Source: Pratylenchus scribneri
Lineage: Eukaryota > Nematoda > Chromadorea > Rhabditida > Pratylenchidae
DNA: 64,000 nt
Assembly: GCA_030063045.1 (NCBI GenBank)
Contig: JAQSEB010000032.1
Location: forward strand, 496,001-560,000
Direction of reading: 5' to 3'
In this document: in pieces, positions 38,255-52,822 of the stretch
How positions within the stretch are numbered: position 1 is the stretch's first letter
Layout: every line of letters starts with the position of its first letter
The notes under the pieces: model-generated
Told to the model about the DNA's origin: nothing
The model's input: only the letters and a program-made list of their open reading frames with translations
Database searches by the model: none
Made by a program: the position numbers and the translations under genes

Positions 38255-39686
38255 ATGCATGAAACCTATTTGGATGCTAAATCAACTGGAAAATTGAAAT
38301 TTGCCGTCAGTTGCTCATCAAACATGAACCGCAGTATGGAGGCCCATTTCTTCCTCAAGTATTTTTCAAAAATTACCCAACCAATCTCACGCATCATTTT
38401 ATCCAGGCAACGGGGTTTCAATGTACAAAGTTTTGGCTCGGGAACTTGTGTGAAATTGCCAGGTCCCAGCATTGACCGGCCTAATATTTATGAATTCGAT
38501 TCGACCACTTACGAAGAGATTTATCAGGATTTGAGGAAGAAAGATGCAAAATTGTGAGGTTTTATTAAAATTATAGGGAAAAACGATAAATTGAACAGTA
38601 AAATGAAGAAAAATCGATTTTGGGTGAGTTTAGTAGCAAGCCACGAATCTTAGAGCTAATTTAGAAAATCAAGCGGGAAATGTACTCATTTTGTCCAATT
38701 TAGCTAATCTTGCTAAGCCCAATGCCAACATTTACCATACCATGAATAGTTCATAATTTTAAGTGTTGGCATTTCCCCTTAAAAGATTGACAAATATGCA
38801 AAGAAGTAAGGTTATAGGTCAGTCAAATTGGAGTTTAGCATCAAAAATTACAAATATATTTGATATCTTAAACATTGTTAAAAAACTATTTACAATCATT
38901 TTCAGATATACGCAGAATGGTCTCCTGAACATGCTGGACAGAAACAGGAGGATCAAGTTTCTTATTTTACCATACAAATTAATTCCAAATTAATTCAGGA
39001 AATGTCCACAAAAATTCCAAAACACTGATGAGAAATTCGCGGTCATTATTTGCTTGGAGGAGCGCGTCTATGACCAAATTGTGGAATTTTTGCAAACCCG
39101 GGATGAGGCGAACAGCACCGGCGAATGCGTTCATGTCATTAATTTTGATATTCAAGACAACCATGAGGAAGCGACCATCGGCGCATTGGTGGTGGTCAAA
39201 TTGTGCAAATTGGTAAGACAATTGTACAAAATGTTTTAAAAAATAAAATAGGTTTATATTGGGAGCTAAAATTGATGGCTTTGTTTCATTGAATAGTTCT
39301 CCATTTTTGGTGTAAGGCAATGCCAAAATTTATAAAATTTGGGGACCTATCCCAATTGTAAATTTTGGCATTGGGTTTACCAAAATTGGCATAAATTATT
39401 GAACAAAATTGAGGCCAAGCTTTTATCATTCCATGCTACCCACTTGGAAATGCTTAATTAAGCACCCAGAACAAAATATTTCCAAACGAATTAAAGTACA
39501 ATTAAGACTAGACTAAACTACTACTACTATCCATCCTTTAGCTCCCTTCATTTTTTTGTATTCATATCCCATATTTTCCAGCTCGAAGATTGCGAGGATC
39601 TGGACAACGAGATTGACGAAGTGCTCAGCGATTTTGAGTTGGAAAATCCACAACGGAATACACTTCACACAATTTGCTTCTATTGA
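38255..39686 (+). CDS. SSU72: RNA polymerase II CTD phosphatase SSU72
   Basis: Five exons (38255-38358, 38407-38553, 38906-38956, 38999-39212, 39582-39686) give 206 residues. The N-terminal CSSNMNRSMEAH is the CX5R phosphatase signature. Then follow RGFNVQSFGSGTCVKLPGP, NGLLNMLDRNRRIK, CLEERVYDQIVEFL and NFDIQDNHEEATIGAL (this last segment carries the general-acid Asp), ending HTICFY. Every block is in family order and the length matches animal SSU72 (about 195). It dephosphorylates Ser5-P/Ser7-P of the Pol II tail and acts with the cleavage/polyadenylation machinery. The first intron (38,359-38,406) is 48 bp with no in-frame stop, so its retention would keep the frame. The N-terminus is about 10 residues longer than human. 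Confidence 0.97.
38714..38752 (-). repeat. ~75-bp hairpin repeat, partial reversed copy
   Basis: On the minus strand it reads ggtaaatgttggcattgggc, the core of the dispersed repeat, with the remainder missing. It lies in SSU72 intron 2. Confidence 0.55.
39345..39418 (+). repeat. ~75-bp hairpin repeat, copy 3
   Basis: It contains cccaattgtaaattttggca, ttgggtttaccaaaattggc and aacaaaattgaggcc, in SSU72 intron 4. It shares block order with the copies at 26,097, 35,934 and 45,756. Confidence 0.75.
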
Positions 39687-41676
39687 AGAGGGCATCAAGA
39701 CATTAATGTATCCCGGCTTTTCGATATATCTCCCCCATCTTTAATTGTTAGAGTAGATTCCCGAAATATTTCATTTCCATTTTTTTCTTTCCAATTCCAA
39801 TTTGAAAGCGTACTGCGTACTCCACTAAATATTCTTTCTTTTATTTTATTCATTTTGATAATTTTGACTAATAATATTGTTGATATTTTATTTGAGGAGT
39901 AGATAATATTTGGTTGGTATAAATAAAGTTGGAGCTTATTTTTTGCCTTTTTTGGATCAATGAATGATTGAAACGAGAATTTTTTGTTTATTTCTCTTCC
40001 TTTTTATTGGATATCAATTTTCAACAGCAATAATTCAGCAGAAGAATCAATGCTAACTAATTGAAGGTTTATGTTTCAAATTTCTCAAATAAAAACCTCC
40101 AATAAAGAACAAAATTAAGCAATCAGTAATCGAACCGAAGTCCCGAAACCCCAAGGTTTTTTGCAGCATTTCCACGAACATTTTTTTTATTTTTATTCAT
40201 GACAAGAAAAATGTTGAAAAGATAGTGTAAAAATTGTAGAGATAGAGAAAAATTAAGGTCACCGCTCACCGCAGATTAAAAAAACCAACCCCAAAAAATT
40301 TCTTGGATGTAAATTTGATTTTCCACAGGAATGGGATGTGAAGAATGAGATATAAATGCGGTTCGATCCGCTGAACATTTTTCTCGCAATCATCCATATA
40401 ATTTAGTGCGACGAGAGCGAATTAAAACCGCTGTCTGCCCGCATCCGCCCACCAATCCTCCACCCTATTCTCGCATTTTTAATACATTGGATTGGATTTG
40501 TGCAAAGATAGATTTATCCTTCATGAATTTTGTCATCCTATTCTTCTCTTTTATCTATTCTTCTTCACAATTCTATCCGAGTCCATGCACTCGTGGATCG
40601 ATTTTCCCCTCCCTATTTTGAGGTCGGCTGACGCGATATGTCGATCTCAGTCAGCCTTGCAATTCGGCAGGGAGCAATATTATAAAAGCTCTATTATGCA
40701 TGTTTCTCCTATTCTATTTCCATTCATCCCCCCTCCTTCCTCTTCTCAATTCCACAAACCGATTCAATTCGATTCATTCGCGGTGTTGGGGGGGGGGGGG
40801 GGGGGGGGCAGCAGTTCAATCCGCCGGCCCCCAGCCCATTCTCTACCAGTCACCCCAATACTACGTCTGAGCGCTTTTGTTTGATTTTGGGTGGTTCCCC
40901 ACCACTCGTTTATAGGTTAGAATGGAAAGGTGGGGGTCACAATCCCCGTGGCGTCGAAATAATAAAATTTTACTATCATCTAAATTTAGATGAACTCCAA
41001 CACATCATAAATTACACCAAAATCGAGACAAAAGTGTTAAATATTGATTTTAAAAACAGCAAGAAAGCTAATGTAAAAATGATTCATCACAAAAAAATAA
41101 ACCGCTTTTTAAATGTCATAAATTAAATGTGTACTAGTTGTTTTCGTTCCTTTTTCCGAGATTAATATTTACCAATCATTTTATTTTGTCCACCACATTC
41201 CTCCTCAAATGAAAATGATTCTACTGGAAAAAATTCCTTGAATATTTGCAGTCATTAATCTGCTTCATTTCCTGTGTTTTCTCTTATTGGTTCCTATCCA
41301 AATCAGCCACCATCACCACCCACCCCACGTAATCGCTTCCTCACACTTTACCATTATAATTATAATCATATCAATAATCATCATCATCACCATCAGAAAA
41401 TATCATGCTTTGCATCAGCAGCAGAATAGCAAAGCACAACGCAGCCAACAATTTAATGTCCTATAGCTGTTTGGTAAAATGTTAAACCTTAAGATTGTAA
41501 AGGTTTAGAGAAAGTCTTCCTTCTTTATTCGCGCTAACCGATAACATTTTAAAGTTTTTCATTTTTATTCAAAATCATCAATCAATTTTTTTAGCAAGCA
41601 ATTATCCATAAAATTTGATTATTTCCCCATTCTTGCACCAAACTTCAATTGATAATTGTGTGTACTCCAAATCCAA
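39687..41676. other. Spacer between SSU72 and RAB-11
   Basis: A 2-kb stretch. It has SSU72 3' sequence, a tRNA-arm-like patch near 40,120-40,150 (minus strand cggttcgattactg), a C-rich region at 40,380-40,760 with a tataaaag box at about 40,681, a 21-G homopolymer at 40,788-40,808, and long tracts before the RAB-11 start. Open frames here (e.g. 40,492-40,884) follow C-rich composition. This is likely the RAB-11 promoter and 5' untranslated region. Confidence 0.5.
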
Positions 41677-44988
<3,312 letters not shown>

Positions 44989-45755
44989 TGAGGGGAAAAT
45001 GTTGAGAATGCGATGAGAGAAGAGAGAGGGTCGATGAATGGAATGCGCTTCAAAATGATTTGTTGGGAAAATGAAGGAAGCGCCCCCGGGAATATAATAT
45101 ATTTACTTCACATTTGACCAATGATTATTATTATGGATGTTGACCCACACCACATAAACAAAAAAACATAAATTTATTCCTTTCCAAATTCATTTGTTTG
45201 TGTGTATTTTTATTTCATATTTAATTAATTTATCCATTTCCAACAATTCTCTTTAAAATGTTTCTATAAAAATAAATTAATTTCCACCATTTTAAATGTT
45301 CGCTTTTTGCAATTATTTCAGCAATTTTCACCGCTAAAATTTAGCTTCTAATTTTTTGGGATTTCTTTTCGAATTTTATTCAAGTTGAAAATTAAAATTA
45401 ATCAATTTAAAAACATTCAAAAATGTTTCGAATTAAATTGCCACTCATTTTTTCCACCAAAAAATTTTCCAATCGACCCTTTGCCCTTTCTTCCTCCTTT
45501 CATTTCCATCCAAATTAATTAAAAAGACTGTGCCTGATGAGATTCTTGAATATTTGGAAATTTTGTTTGATAATTTATTTTTCCAATTCCAACCATCGTT
45601 TTCTTCAATATTAATTCCTCCGATATGAAAAAAATGGAACTTGTCTATCATTTTGAATTGAATTTCAATTTAAATTCTATGATTTTGTATGAATTTGGCC
45701 TTTCTATGAATTGTTGGCCATTTTGTCAAGTCATTGCCTATATTTACAAATTTAG

Positions 45756-45830
45756 ACCCATTCAAATGGTAAATATTGGCATTGGGCTTACCAAAATTGG
45801 CATATAAATTGGTGGACAAAATTGAGGCTA
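45756..45830 (+). repeat. ~75-bp hairpin repeat, copy 4
   Basis: It contains aaatggtaaatattggcatt, gggcttaccaaaattggcat and ggacaaaattgaggc. It is intergenic, about 0.8 kb downstream of RAB-11. Confidence 0.75.
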
Positions 45831-46224
45831 AAATTCATGTTAAAATTATCTATTATTTATAAAAAATTTTCTCAATTAATTAAACCAGAAAAAAGAGACA
45901 AGTCCCATTATTGACCCATTTTTTGGATTTTTTCATTGCTAAATTTATTCCCCCGATCCTATCCATTTTTTCGTTTTCCCCCAACAAAAACGCAGATAAA
46001 ATGCCGTTCATCACAACAAAAACAGATGAGAAACAAAAACAACCAATCTTGTCGAATATTCTTTTTTTTTTGTTAATTTAATTATAAAACAATTCGTCAT
46101 TGGTGGATGCACACATTTTTCATCATCATTTTTCCATCGCATAAATATTTTAATGTTGCATTTTAAAATTAAATTCCTTCACATTGTCGGCACTATTTGC
46201 AAGAAAGCACTTTTTGAAATTTTT

Positions 46225-46380
46225 TTTTCTAAGTAAGTCTCGGTGGGGAATGTGTTGGAACTGCGGAGGAATGTAAGAGTGGACTCCGGAGTATGCGTAG
46301 CCGCAGCGAAGGCTCATCGTCGCGCGGAGGCGGAGCACACTGCGGAGTCCACTCTGAAATGCCCACAAGCTAATGAGTAA
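46225..46380. repeat. GC-rich hairpin-forming block
   Basis: A perfect 13-bp inverted repeat, agagtggactccg at 46,276-46,288 and cggagtccactct at 46,343-46,355, closes a loop rich in cg and gcg (cgtagccgcag, cgtcgcgcggagg). ctgcgga occurs just outside and inside. Composition is about twice as GC-rich as the surroundings. It could be a structured RNA or a mobile-element fragment; no family is recognised. Confidence 0.55.
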
Positions 46381-46886
46381 TGACAAAAGAATGTCCGGGG
46401 CAATACAGAAAAATCCTTTGTGCTTTACCAAATGAAATCTTGTGTAATTTTTTGTAAATTTTTGATAAATTGCTTATGAATTTCAATTCAACTGATACGG
46501 TCCATTTACTCCATAATATTAAATATGAATAGAGAAAATATAGCCAGCGGCTATCCTTCTCTTTTCAATCCATTTCCCTGCACATTTTCAATGGTTATGC
46601 CCAAATACGCGCAATCCCAACGAATTTATCCCCCCCCCCCCCCCCCCACAAAAATATATTGCGCATACTGCCCATAGCACATTATCCACCACCAAAAGCA
46701 ATTCTAAAAAGGCTAGAGATGGGAAGAATGACCAAAAGCAGCAGCGGCAGAAGAGTCCCAATCGATCAGCGCAGAGCAACCAATAAATATCTCCACATCC
46801 AACAAATCGCCGACAAATGCGACGGATATTTGACGTAAATCAGCGCAAATTATTCAATGTTGTTGACTCATTTTTAATCAATTAAA

Positions 46887-48586
46887 ATGGATAATCGAAG
46901 ATCAACACGAAGACATTTTGTGCCGCATTTTTTCAATTCCTTCATAAATGTAGCAAATTTATTATTGCTATTTGATGCCATTCAAGCGGCTTTCGATGTC
47001 CCATGTACACGTGAGTTAATTTTAATAGAGTTAAAATTAAGTTTAAATCAATGATGGATAAATAATAAAAAGTTGGATTTTTAATTAAAAAGGAGAGATT
47101 AGTTTAAAAAAAGCTCAAAAATTTATTTATACATATACATAGATAGGGCATAATTCGAGGAAAAATATTTCAAAGGAAAAAAATTAATTGCCAGAGGAAA
47201 AATCAACGAAAACAAATTAGAGCCGTAATGGTCAAGATATCAAATAAATTAAATACTTAATTTTTTTTGTCGAAATCTTAATTTTTATCCCTAAAAATAT
47301 TAATTATTATTACATGATTTTTTAATATAATTTAATTGAATCAAATGCAACTAAAATTAAATTCAATAAAAAGTTCGATAATATTCCAGAAAAATTGATC
47401 GGCAATAAATGCCTGTTCGATGAAGAATGCTACGGTACAAATACAGTATGCCGTGATGGGCGCTGCACTTGTCCAACAAATTTTGAAGAATTCGATTTGG
47501 ATGAGAGCAAAACAATTTGCAGACTTGGTAAATTAAATTAATTTATTTATAAAGGGAATAATCTATTGATTATGAATTTATGTAAAAAAATTCGATTTTT
47601 TAATTTTTGGTTGCTTAATTTTCCTTGAATTTTTGTCAAAAAATTAATTCTTTCAATCGGTATATAAAATTCAAACCAAAACCCTAAATCCCTGGCTCCT
47701 TTTCAGCACCCAGCAAAATCGGTGATTCCTGCCAACGTGATTGCAAACCTCCACTGCTCTGCCGCGATGGCAAATGCGAATGTTGGGGTGGCAGTGTGGT
47801 GAATGGCATTTGCACAGTTCGTAAGTTTTTTCTAGATCAAAACATCCAAAGTCTCATTAAAAAAATCCCCAATATATCACAAAATAAAAAATATTTTAAA
47901 TTTTATAATAAGCCGAAATATTGGAATTTGTGAAACATTTTCAAAAATGCAAAAATTGTAGTCAACGATTAAAATGATGGGAAAAGAGCCACAGGATAAA
48001 AAATTCATAAACCCTAGGGCCTAGTTTCTTAGGAAAAGGAGAAAATAGAGAATAAAATTGTCATCAGCGAAAATTAAAAGATGCAAAATATTTATACTTT
48101 CAGCCTGTCCCGCCGGTCAACAACTCTACGGTGTGGAATGCACTCGGGTGGCCGGATGGGGACAATCCTGCGAGAAGGCAAGTCACAAATATATAAGATA
48201 AATTTGGGAAAACAAAAACACAAAATGTGCAGAAAAACTATATAAACAATCAATTGAATTAAATAATTACTTTTTAATTCACATAAAAAGGACATTCATT
48301 GCGTTGACCCATTCAATTCGTGCATCGGTGGCCAATGCCAATGTTCGCCCGGCACAATTCGGGATCAGTCGAAGGGTCGATGCTATGCTGGTGAGAGGCG
48401 GAAATTCAAAATTAAATTCCAAAAATATAATCTTTTTGAGTTTGTCCCGATGGAATGGTCCCACCTCAAACTTGTCGCCGTCTTTTCATCAACGACGTTG
48501 ACATGCTGGACAATGCGGCCACAACGGACAGTTGCCCAATTGGCTTCAGATGCGTCACATATGGAAGCCCAAACATTGGACATTAG
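46887..48586 (+). CDS. EB-like cysteine-rich secreted or membrane protein
   Basis: Six exons (46887-47010, 47390-47527, 47707-47820, 48104-48177, 48291-48390, 48441-48586) close in frame at 231 residues. A basic N-terminus is followed by a hydrophobic segment (FINVANLLLLFDAIQAAF, about residues 17-35), a signal peptide or anchor. Then come repeated short Cys modules: NKCLFDEECYGTNTVCRDGRCTCP, DSCQRDCKPPLLCRDGKCECW, PCPAGQQLYGVEC and NSCIGGQCQCSPGT. The last module is in exon 6 (TDSCPIGFRCVTYG). The C-x(5-8)-C-x-C spacing resembles nematode EB modules. Intron 4 has a GC donor (aag|gcaagt). The extracellular ligand or role is unknown. Confidence 0.78.
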
Positions 48587-48641
48587 ATTGTCAGGTTTTA
48601 ATTTTTACATCAATTAATAAAATTACAAACATTTTTAATAG

Positions 48642-49693
48642 CCACTAAATTGTGTTCCTTTATTGGAAGATTCAAGTCATTCATATCGAAGCAAAATTGG
48701 ACCAATGGAAAGCTTAGAACTTGAAGTAATCTTTCATTGATTTTATCAATTAATTTAATTTTTAGTCTCAACAATTATTGTTACTTCTGGTGAATATTTG
48801 TGATACCATTCTTTTTTGCATTGATTGGTTCATTGATTTGAGCATTGTTAGAAGATTAATGCGAATTGAATTATTTCCAACATATTTACCAAAAAATTCA
48901 GTGAATTTAGGTAAATTAAATCATTTTTAATATTCTTTTTAATATATTTATTAAAGTTGTTATCCATCAACGAGCAAAATCACATGATTTTCAACCATTA
49001 TTGATTGAAGAGCGAATGAATATATTGGAAGGGATATTCAAAAATTCATTTTACAAAGTCGACAGCGGACTCTCAATGGCCAAATTAAACATTCCTGGAT
49101 ATCAGATAATCGATTTAAAATATAGCTAAAAATAAAGTAATAATAATTTAGAATATCAAAGATAATATCAATTATATAGTTTTGGGTGAAATGAAACCGA
49201 GGACAAGAATCGATGTTCCTTCTCAAGGTTTAACAAATTATAAACTATTAAAAAATTCAGCACCTTTGCAGAGATGCATCAAAGAACAATGTATGGTACG
49301 GATTATGGAATATCAATATCTGCCCTTCATTCCCATATTTTCAATTTGCCAAAATTAAGAGTAGAAATGTCCGAAGGAAAATGGTATATTAAATATTCCT
49401 AATTAGTCTTCGTTCTTTTATTTGTCAGGTATGCAAAGTTATGCGAATGTTGGAAGAAAATTAGAAATGAGTTACCACTTCTAACCGATGATGGATTGTC
49501 AATTCAAATAAAACAAGGAATGGGAAAATTTAGTCAAACATCAAAAGAAGAAAATTTTGATTTATTGTCAACTAGTCAAAAAGAAGTACAGACGAATTTC
49601 CGGAGGGAATTTACTGGTCAAAGAACAGAGAGAAGAAATGAAAGACAGCCCAGAAGAGAATGGAGAAATAAAAAAATAACCCCAAAAAATTGA
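48642..49693 (+). CDS. Unrecognised multi-exon protein
   Basis: Exons with good splice sites follow the EB-like gene: 48642-48725 (..CVPLLEDSSHSYRSK..), 48766-48910 (LLLLLVNICDTILFCIDWF..), one from 48957 (VVIHQRAKSHDFQPLL..), one from about 49,156 (NYIVLGEMKPRTRIDVP..), and a last exon of about 49,430-49,693. The last exon begins YAKLCECWKKIRNELP and ends in an Arg/Glu/Gln-rich tail (TERRNERQPRREWRNKK). The start codon and one donor are unresolved; the first exon may begin inside the 3' part of the EB-like gene. The CIDWF helix loosely recalls the INWFRE segment of FANCD2, but this is weak and I do not assign it. No signal peptide or catalytic motif is seen. Confidence 0.5.
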
Positions 49694-49860
49694 CAAATCA
49701 AAATCATTATTCGTTTTTATTCTCTGGCGGAAACAAATTTATTTATAAGATGATGATAAAATGTTTATGTACTTTAAATCTTGTTTGTTCTTAAATTTGG
49801 TCAAGTGTAAATTCAGTGATGGATCATAAAGTCGATTCCAGAATGACAAGTTGGTGTTGA

Positions 49861-50678
49861 TTAAGCATTGGCCCAAGCCTCCAACTCAGCCAGGTCGTCT
49901 TCCTCTTTCTTGGATTTAGCCTTTGGAAGTTTGTCCTTCGGTGCTTCGGGAAGTTTGTCAGCAACATTTCCAACAGGCACTGGACCAACGTCAAGAAGTT
50001 TCTCGTTAATTTCTGCCTGTAAAATTACATTTTATGATTGAATAATTAATGTATTATAATTATTACCTCTTCCATTTCTTCGAGTTCTTTGAGCAGTTCA
50101 TCCTCATCAACGTCATTTTGAAGCCCAATTGGATTGCTGATTGCTTGTGTTATTTCATTGGAAACCTCTTGTTGTTCGGCAATCTCCTCCATCAAATCGT
50201 GCACCTATATATAAAATTTCCATTCATTTTGTTTGATAATAATTGTTTTTACCTTGTCTACGTCCATTCCTTGATGAGTTGATTTCATTGCGGCAGATGT
50301 TTTGGTCATTACACTGAGGACTTCGGCATGCAATGCAGCATTTTCGAGAGAACTTTTCTGGTGATGAATGGTATTCAAAATTCCTTCAATCTTTTCGAGG
50401 TGTTTTTCATGGACTTTCTTTTCCTTCAATGCTTTAAGTGCCAATCTTTTGTTGGTTGAAGCATGCTTTTTCGCAGTTGCCAATGACTAAAATGTTGAAT
50501 TAAAATAAATTTATTAAAATATAGTGGAAATCAATACCGTTTCGATTTGTTTGGTCAGAAAATCCTGTTTCTTGGTCAATAATTCTTCCGTTGCTGATAA
50601 ATCTTGCAAAGCTTGTTGTGTAGTCGGCACGGGCTTGGTATTTTTTTTACCAAAGATGCTACCAAATACACCACTCAT
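49861..50678 (-). CDS. CHMP4: ESCRT-III subunit CHMP4 / SNF7
   Basis: Four minus-strand exons (50538-50678, 50253-50486, 50067-50204, 49861-50016), all phase 0, encode 222 residues. The start MSGVFGSIFGKKNTKPVPTT is family-typical. A long basic helical hairpin follows (LTKKQDFLTKQIE..KKHASTNKRLALKALKEKK). The acidic C-terminal half contains GMDVDKVHDLMEEIAEQQEV and NDVDEDELLKELEEMEEAE. It ends EDDLAELEAWANA, where CHMP4 proteins carry the amphipathic helix that binds ALIX and closes the fold. It forms the membrane-scission polymer in cytokinesis, nuclear-envelope sealing and multivesicular bodies. Length matches metazoan CHMP4 (220-225). Confidence 0.96.
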
Positions 50679-50894
50679 TTATATTGTCAAATAAAATAAA
50701 ATATAGATGATGATGAAATCTAAAAAAATTAAATATTAGTAATCCTCAATTTGTAAAACAAGATAAATTAATTTAGTAATTTAGTTTACTTAGCATTGAT
50801 ATTAGCTAGCTAAAAGTGACGTAATTTTGTACGCGAGTGAAATGTGAGAATGGAAATGAAATGATAAATGAATGATTCATGATTGAATCATATA

Positions 50895-50904
50895 TGATAT
50901 GAGC
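50895..50904. repeat. Left target-site duplication tgatatgagc
   Basis: The 10-bp sequence tgatatgagc immediately precedes the left terminal inverted repeat and recurs exactly at 52,823-52,832 after the right one. Confidence 0.75.
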
Positions 50905-51004
50905 GTGCTAGCGCGTTTCGCAAATTTATCAAAAATGCGCGTTTCGCAAATTTTCCATTTATTTTTAAATTTTATTTTTTGGCGTTTTTAATTAAAAATT
51001 AATA
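50905..51004 (+). repeat. Left terminal inverted repeat (~100 bp)
   Basis: It contains cgtttcgcaaattt twice (50,913 and 50,938 approx.), then ccatttatttttaaatttta and ggcgtttttaattaaaaatt. It pairs with 52,721-52,822. Confidence 0.88.
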
Positions 51005-51375
51005 AAAAAAATAAAAATAAACCCAACAAAAACTTATCGAAAAAAACACACCAATATCTAAAAATATAAAATACCATGGTTTATAATTTGTAAATTTAAT
51101 TTTTGGAATGGAAATATTAAATAAGTTTGTTCTGAAATGGAAGCGAGTTTGTTATGATTACTGGGGAGGATATATAGGGATTTTCGGGGCCTAGATGGGC
51201 AAGGGCCATAAAAGCAGTCAAAATTTTTATAAAAAGAAATTTCTACGATTCAAAACAACAATTTTATACAATCTGAATTGAAATAACAACGAAAAATTGG
51301 TTGGAAATATGTGTGGTCTTTATTCCTTTTAAACTTCATCATCAAAATCAAAACTGCGGCAACACATTTGTCTCC

Positions 51376-52519
51376 TCAATCTTCGCTCTCGACATTAACG
51401 GTTGTCAGCTGCTTGAAAGTAGTCACTGGCACATGGGTGACCTGAAGAAATGTGGAATTTAGTTGAAAAATCAAAAATTTGATAACACTTAATTAGAAGT
51501 ATTATTTGAATTTCTAATTCATTAAATAACGAAGACGAAGCTTATTTTATCGGAACAATACTTAAAAATATTTAACGATAATGGAAAATGTGTAGAATTT
51601 TGCTTCGATAATTTTCTTTTTTTTTTCATGTTATTTCAAAGCATTTATTACTAAACAAAAATTAACTTATCAAATTAATATATCAAAACTCTTGATAGAT
51701 TAAAAAATCTATTTAATGTTTAATTAATAAAATACCAAAGTGTAGAGTTTGTGCAATGAGTCCTCGTCATCGTTGCGTCGACGAGATAAACGAACACGGA
51801 CTCGATAAGGAACATTGCTTGATAAATTAGAAAATAATTAAATTCAAAATAATTTAATGGAATACCGAACGCCTTGAGACTAAAGGAATTTGTTCAGCCG
51901 AGTGTCGATGCGAACATCAGGAGTGCCCATTTGCTTCTCGGCAAATTTCTTCACCTCTTTGATGGCGCGCGGTGCTCGATACTTGAAACCACTGAATCAA
52001 AAAGGGAATATTAATATTTTAGAATGCAAAATTAATTATTTTGGTTTAGGGGTTTATCCTTAATCCTATCCGCTCAACTTTAACGAGATAGAATTTAGAA
52101 CATAGAGCTGGACAAAATGCATTGAAATGTATATAATTTTTCATGGTTTAGACAAAATTAAAAGGTATTAAACGGTTTAAACCGATTGTTTTCTTGGTTC
52201 AAAACTAAGTTGGAATTGGTTAAAGCTAAGGGCAAATTTTATTCAAATGATAGTGTTTACAAAATCTTTCAATTGGAATTGGTTATAAGATTGGACGTTA
52301 GAGGGTCTAGGTCAAAACCATTAAAAAACGTTAAATCCTTTTCGTTACTTTAATTGTTTTTTGCCTCTTATATTTGTCAAAAGATTTTTAAACAATTATA
52401 AAATGCAAACCGTACATTCCATGGATGAGTTTGTGCATGTGAATGGTGTATTCGCGAGTGACAACCTTGTTCAATGAGCTCTTGGCCTTTTTCTCGCCTC
52501 GCTGCTTTTTTGCCGCCAT
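51376..52519 (-). CDS. RPL31: 60S ribosomal protein eL31 with a premature stop (captured copy or pseudogene?)
   Basis: Four exons (52416-52519, 51866-51991, 51736-51817, 51376-51441) join in frame to 125 codons, the normal eL31 size. Recognisable blocks are [68 protein letters not shown] and [17 protein letters not shown]. In exon 2 the codon after LNKFL is TAG (minus strand; plus 51,880-51,882), exactly where other eL31 proteins have Trp. A single G-to-A change from TGG explains it. Everything else is intact. The gene sits wholly inside the TIR-bounded element, so a captured, decaying second copy is attractive. An allele or base-call error is also possible. eL31 lines the polypeptide exit region of the large subunit. 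Confidence 0.9.
52095..52325 (+). repeat. Dispersed repeat copy B (cggtttaaaccg family)
   Basis: It lies in intron 1 of the eL31 gene. It shares ordered blocks with 25,580-25,795, including tgtatataatttttcatggt, aaacggtttaaaccgatt, ttggttcaaaac and a terminal gggtctagg. Confidence 0.6.
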
Positions 52520-52720
52520 TTGCTTATCGTTTTTTTTAATTATTGAATTTGATAATTTTTATTTTCTGAAAATTAAATTATTTACTTTCCATAATTAATA
52601 ACAATGCATAAATAATCATAATCATCTTTATTTTATTTGGTTCGATTCGGGATTCGAGTTTATTTTTAATAGGATTTGTTTTGTTTTATTGGATTTGGAT
52701 TAATTTTTTTTAAATTTTAT

Positions 52721-52822
52721 TATTAATTTTTAATTAAAAACGCCAAAAAAATAAAATTTAAAAATAAATGGAAAATTTGCGAAACGCGCATTTTTGATAA
52801 ATTTGCGAAACGCCACAGCACC
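52721..52822 (-). repeat. Right terminal inverted repeat (~100 bp)
   Basis: It is the reverse complement of 50,905-51,004 with only small differences near the tip (ggtgctgtggcg against gtgctagcgcg) and one T-run length change. Confidence 0.88.

Larger units (their letters stand above)
44989..46886. other. Spacer between RAB-11 and the EB-like gene
   Basis: A 1.9-kb stretch with no supported exon. It holds the fourth ~75-bp hairpin repeat (45,756-45,830), a GC-rich hairpin region (46,225-46,380) and an 18-C homopolymer (46,630-46,647). The last 200 bases are the 5' flank of the EB-like gene. Confidence 0.55.
50905..52822. mobile_element. TIR-bounded 1.9-kb element enclosing the eL31 gene (Pack-MULE-like)
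   Basis: The left arm (50,905-51,004) begins gtgctagcgcgtttcgcaaa and continues through atgcgcgtttcgcaaatttt, ccatttatttttaaatttta and ggcgtttttaattaaaaatt. The right arm (52,721-52,822) is its near-perfect reverse complement over about 100 bp. The element is flanked by the 10-bp direct repeat tgatatgagc. Long TIRs with 9-11 bp duplications are the hallmark of Mutator-like elements, and such elements can capture host gene copies. No transposase is encoded; the cargo is a complete ribosomal protein gene with introns. That the element moved as a unit is inference. Confidence 0.75.

Noticed and set aside
40110..40155. tRNA-like B box (cggttcgattactg, minus strand)
   Set aside because: No matching A box at proper spacing and no cloverleaf; too weak to call.
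40406..41126. Open frames around the 21-G tract upstream of RAB-11
   Set aside because: They follow C-rich or G-run composition, have no motif and overlap in several frames.
48642..49693. Assignment of the unrecognised gene to FANCD2
   Set aside because: Only one short helix (CIDWF) recalls the family; length and other blocks do not fit well enough.
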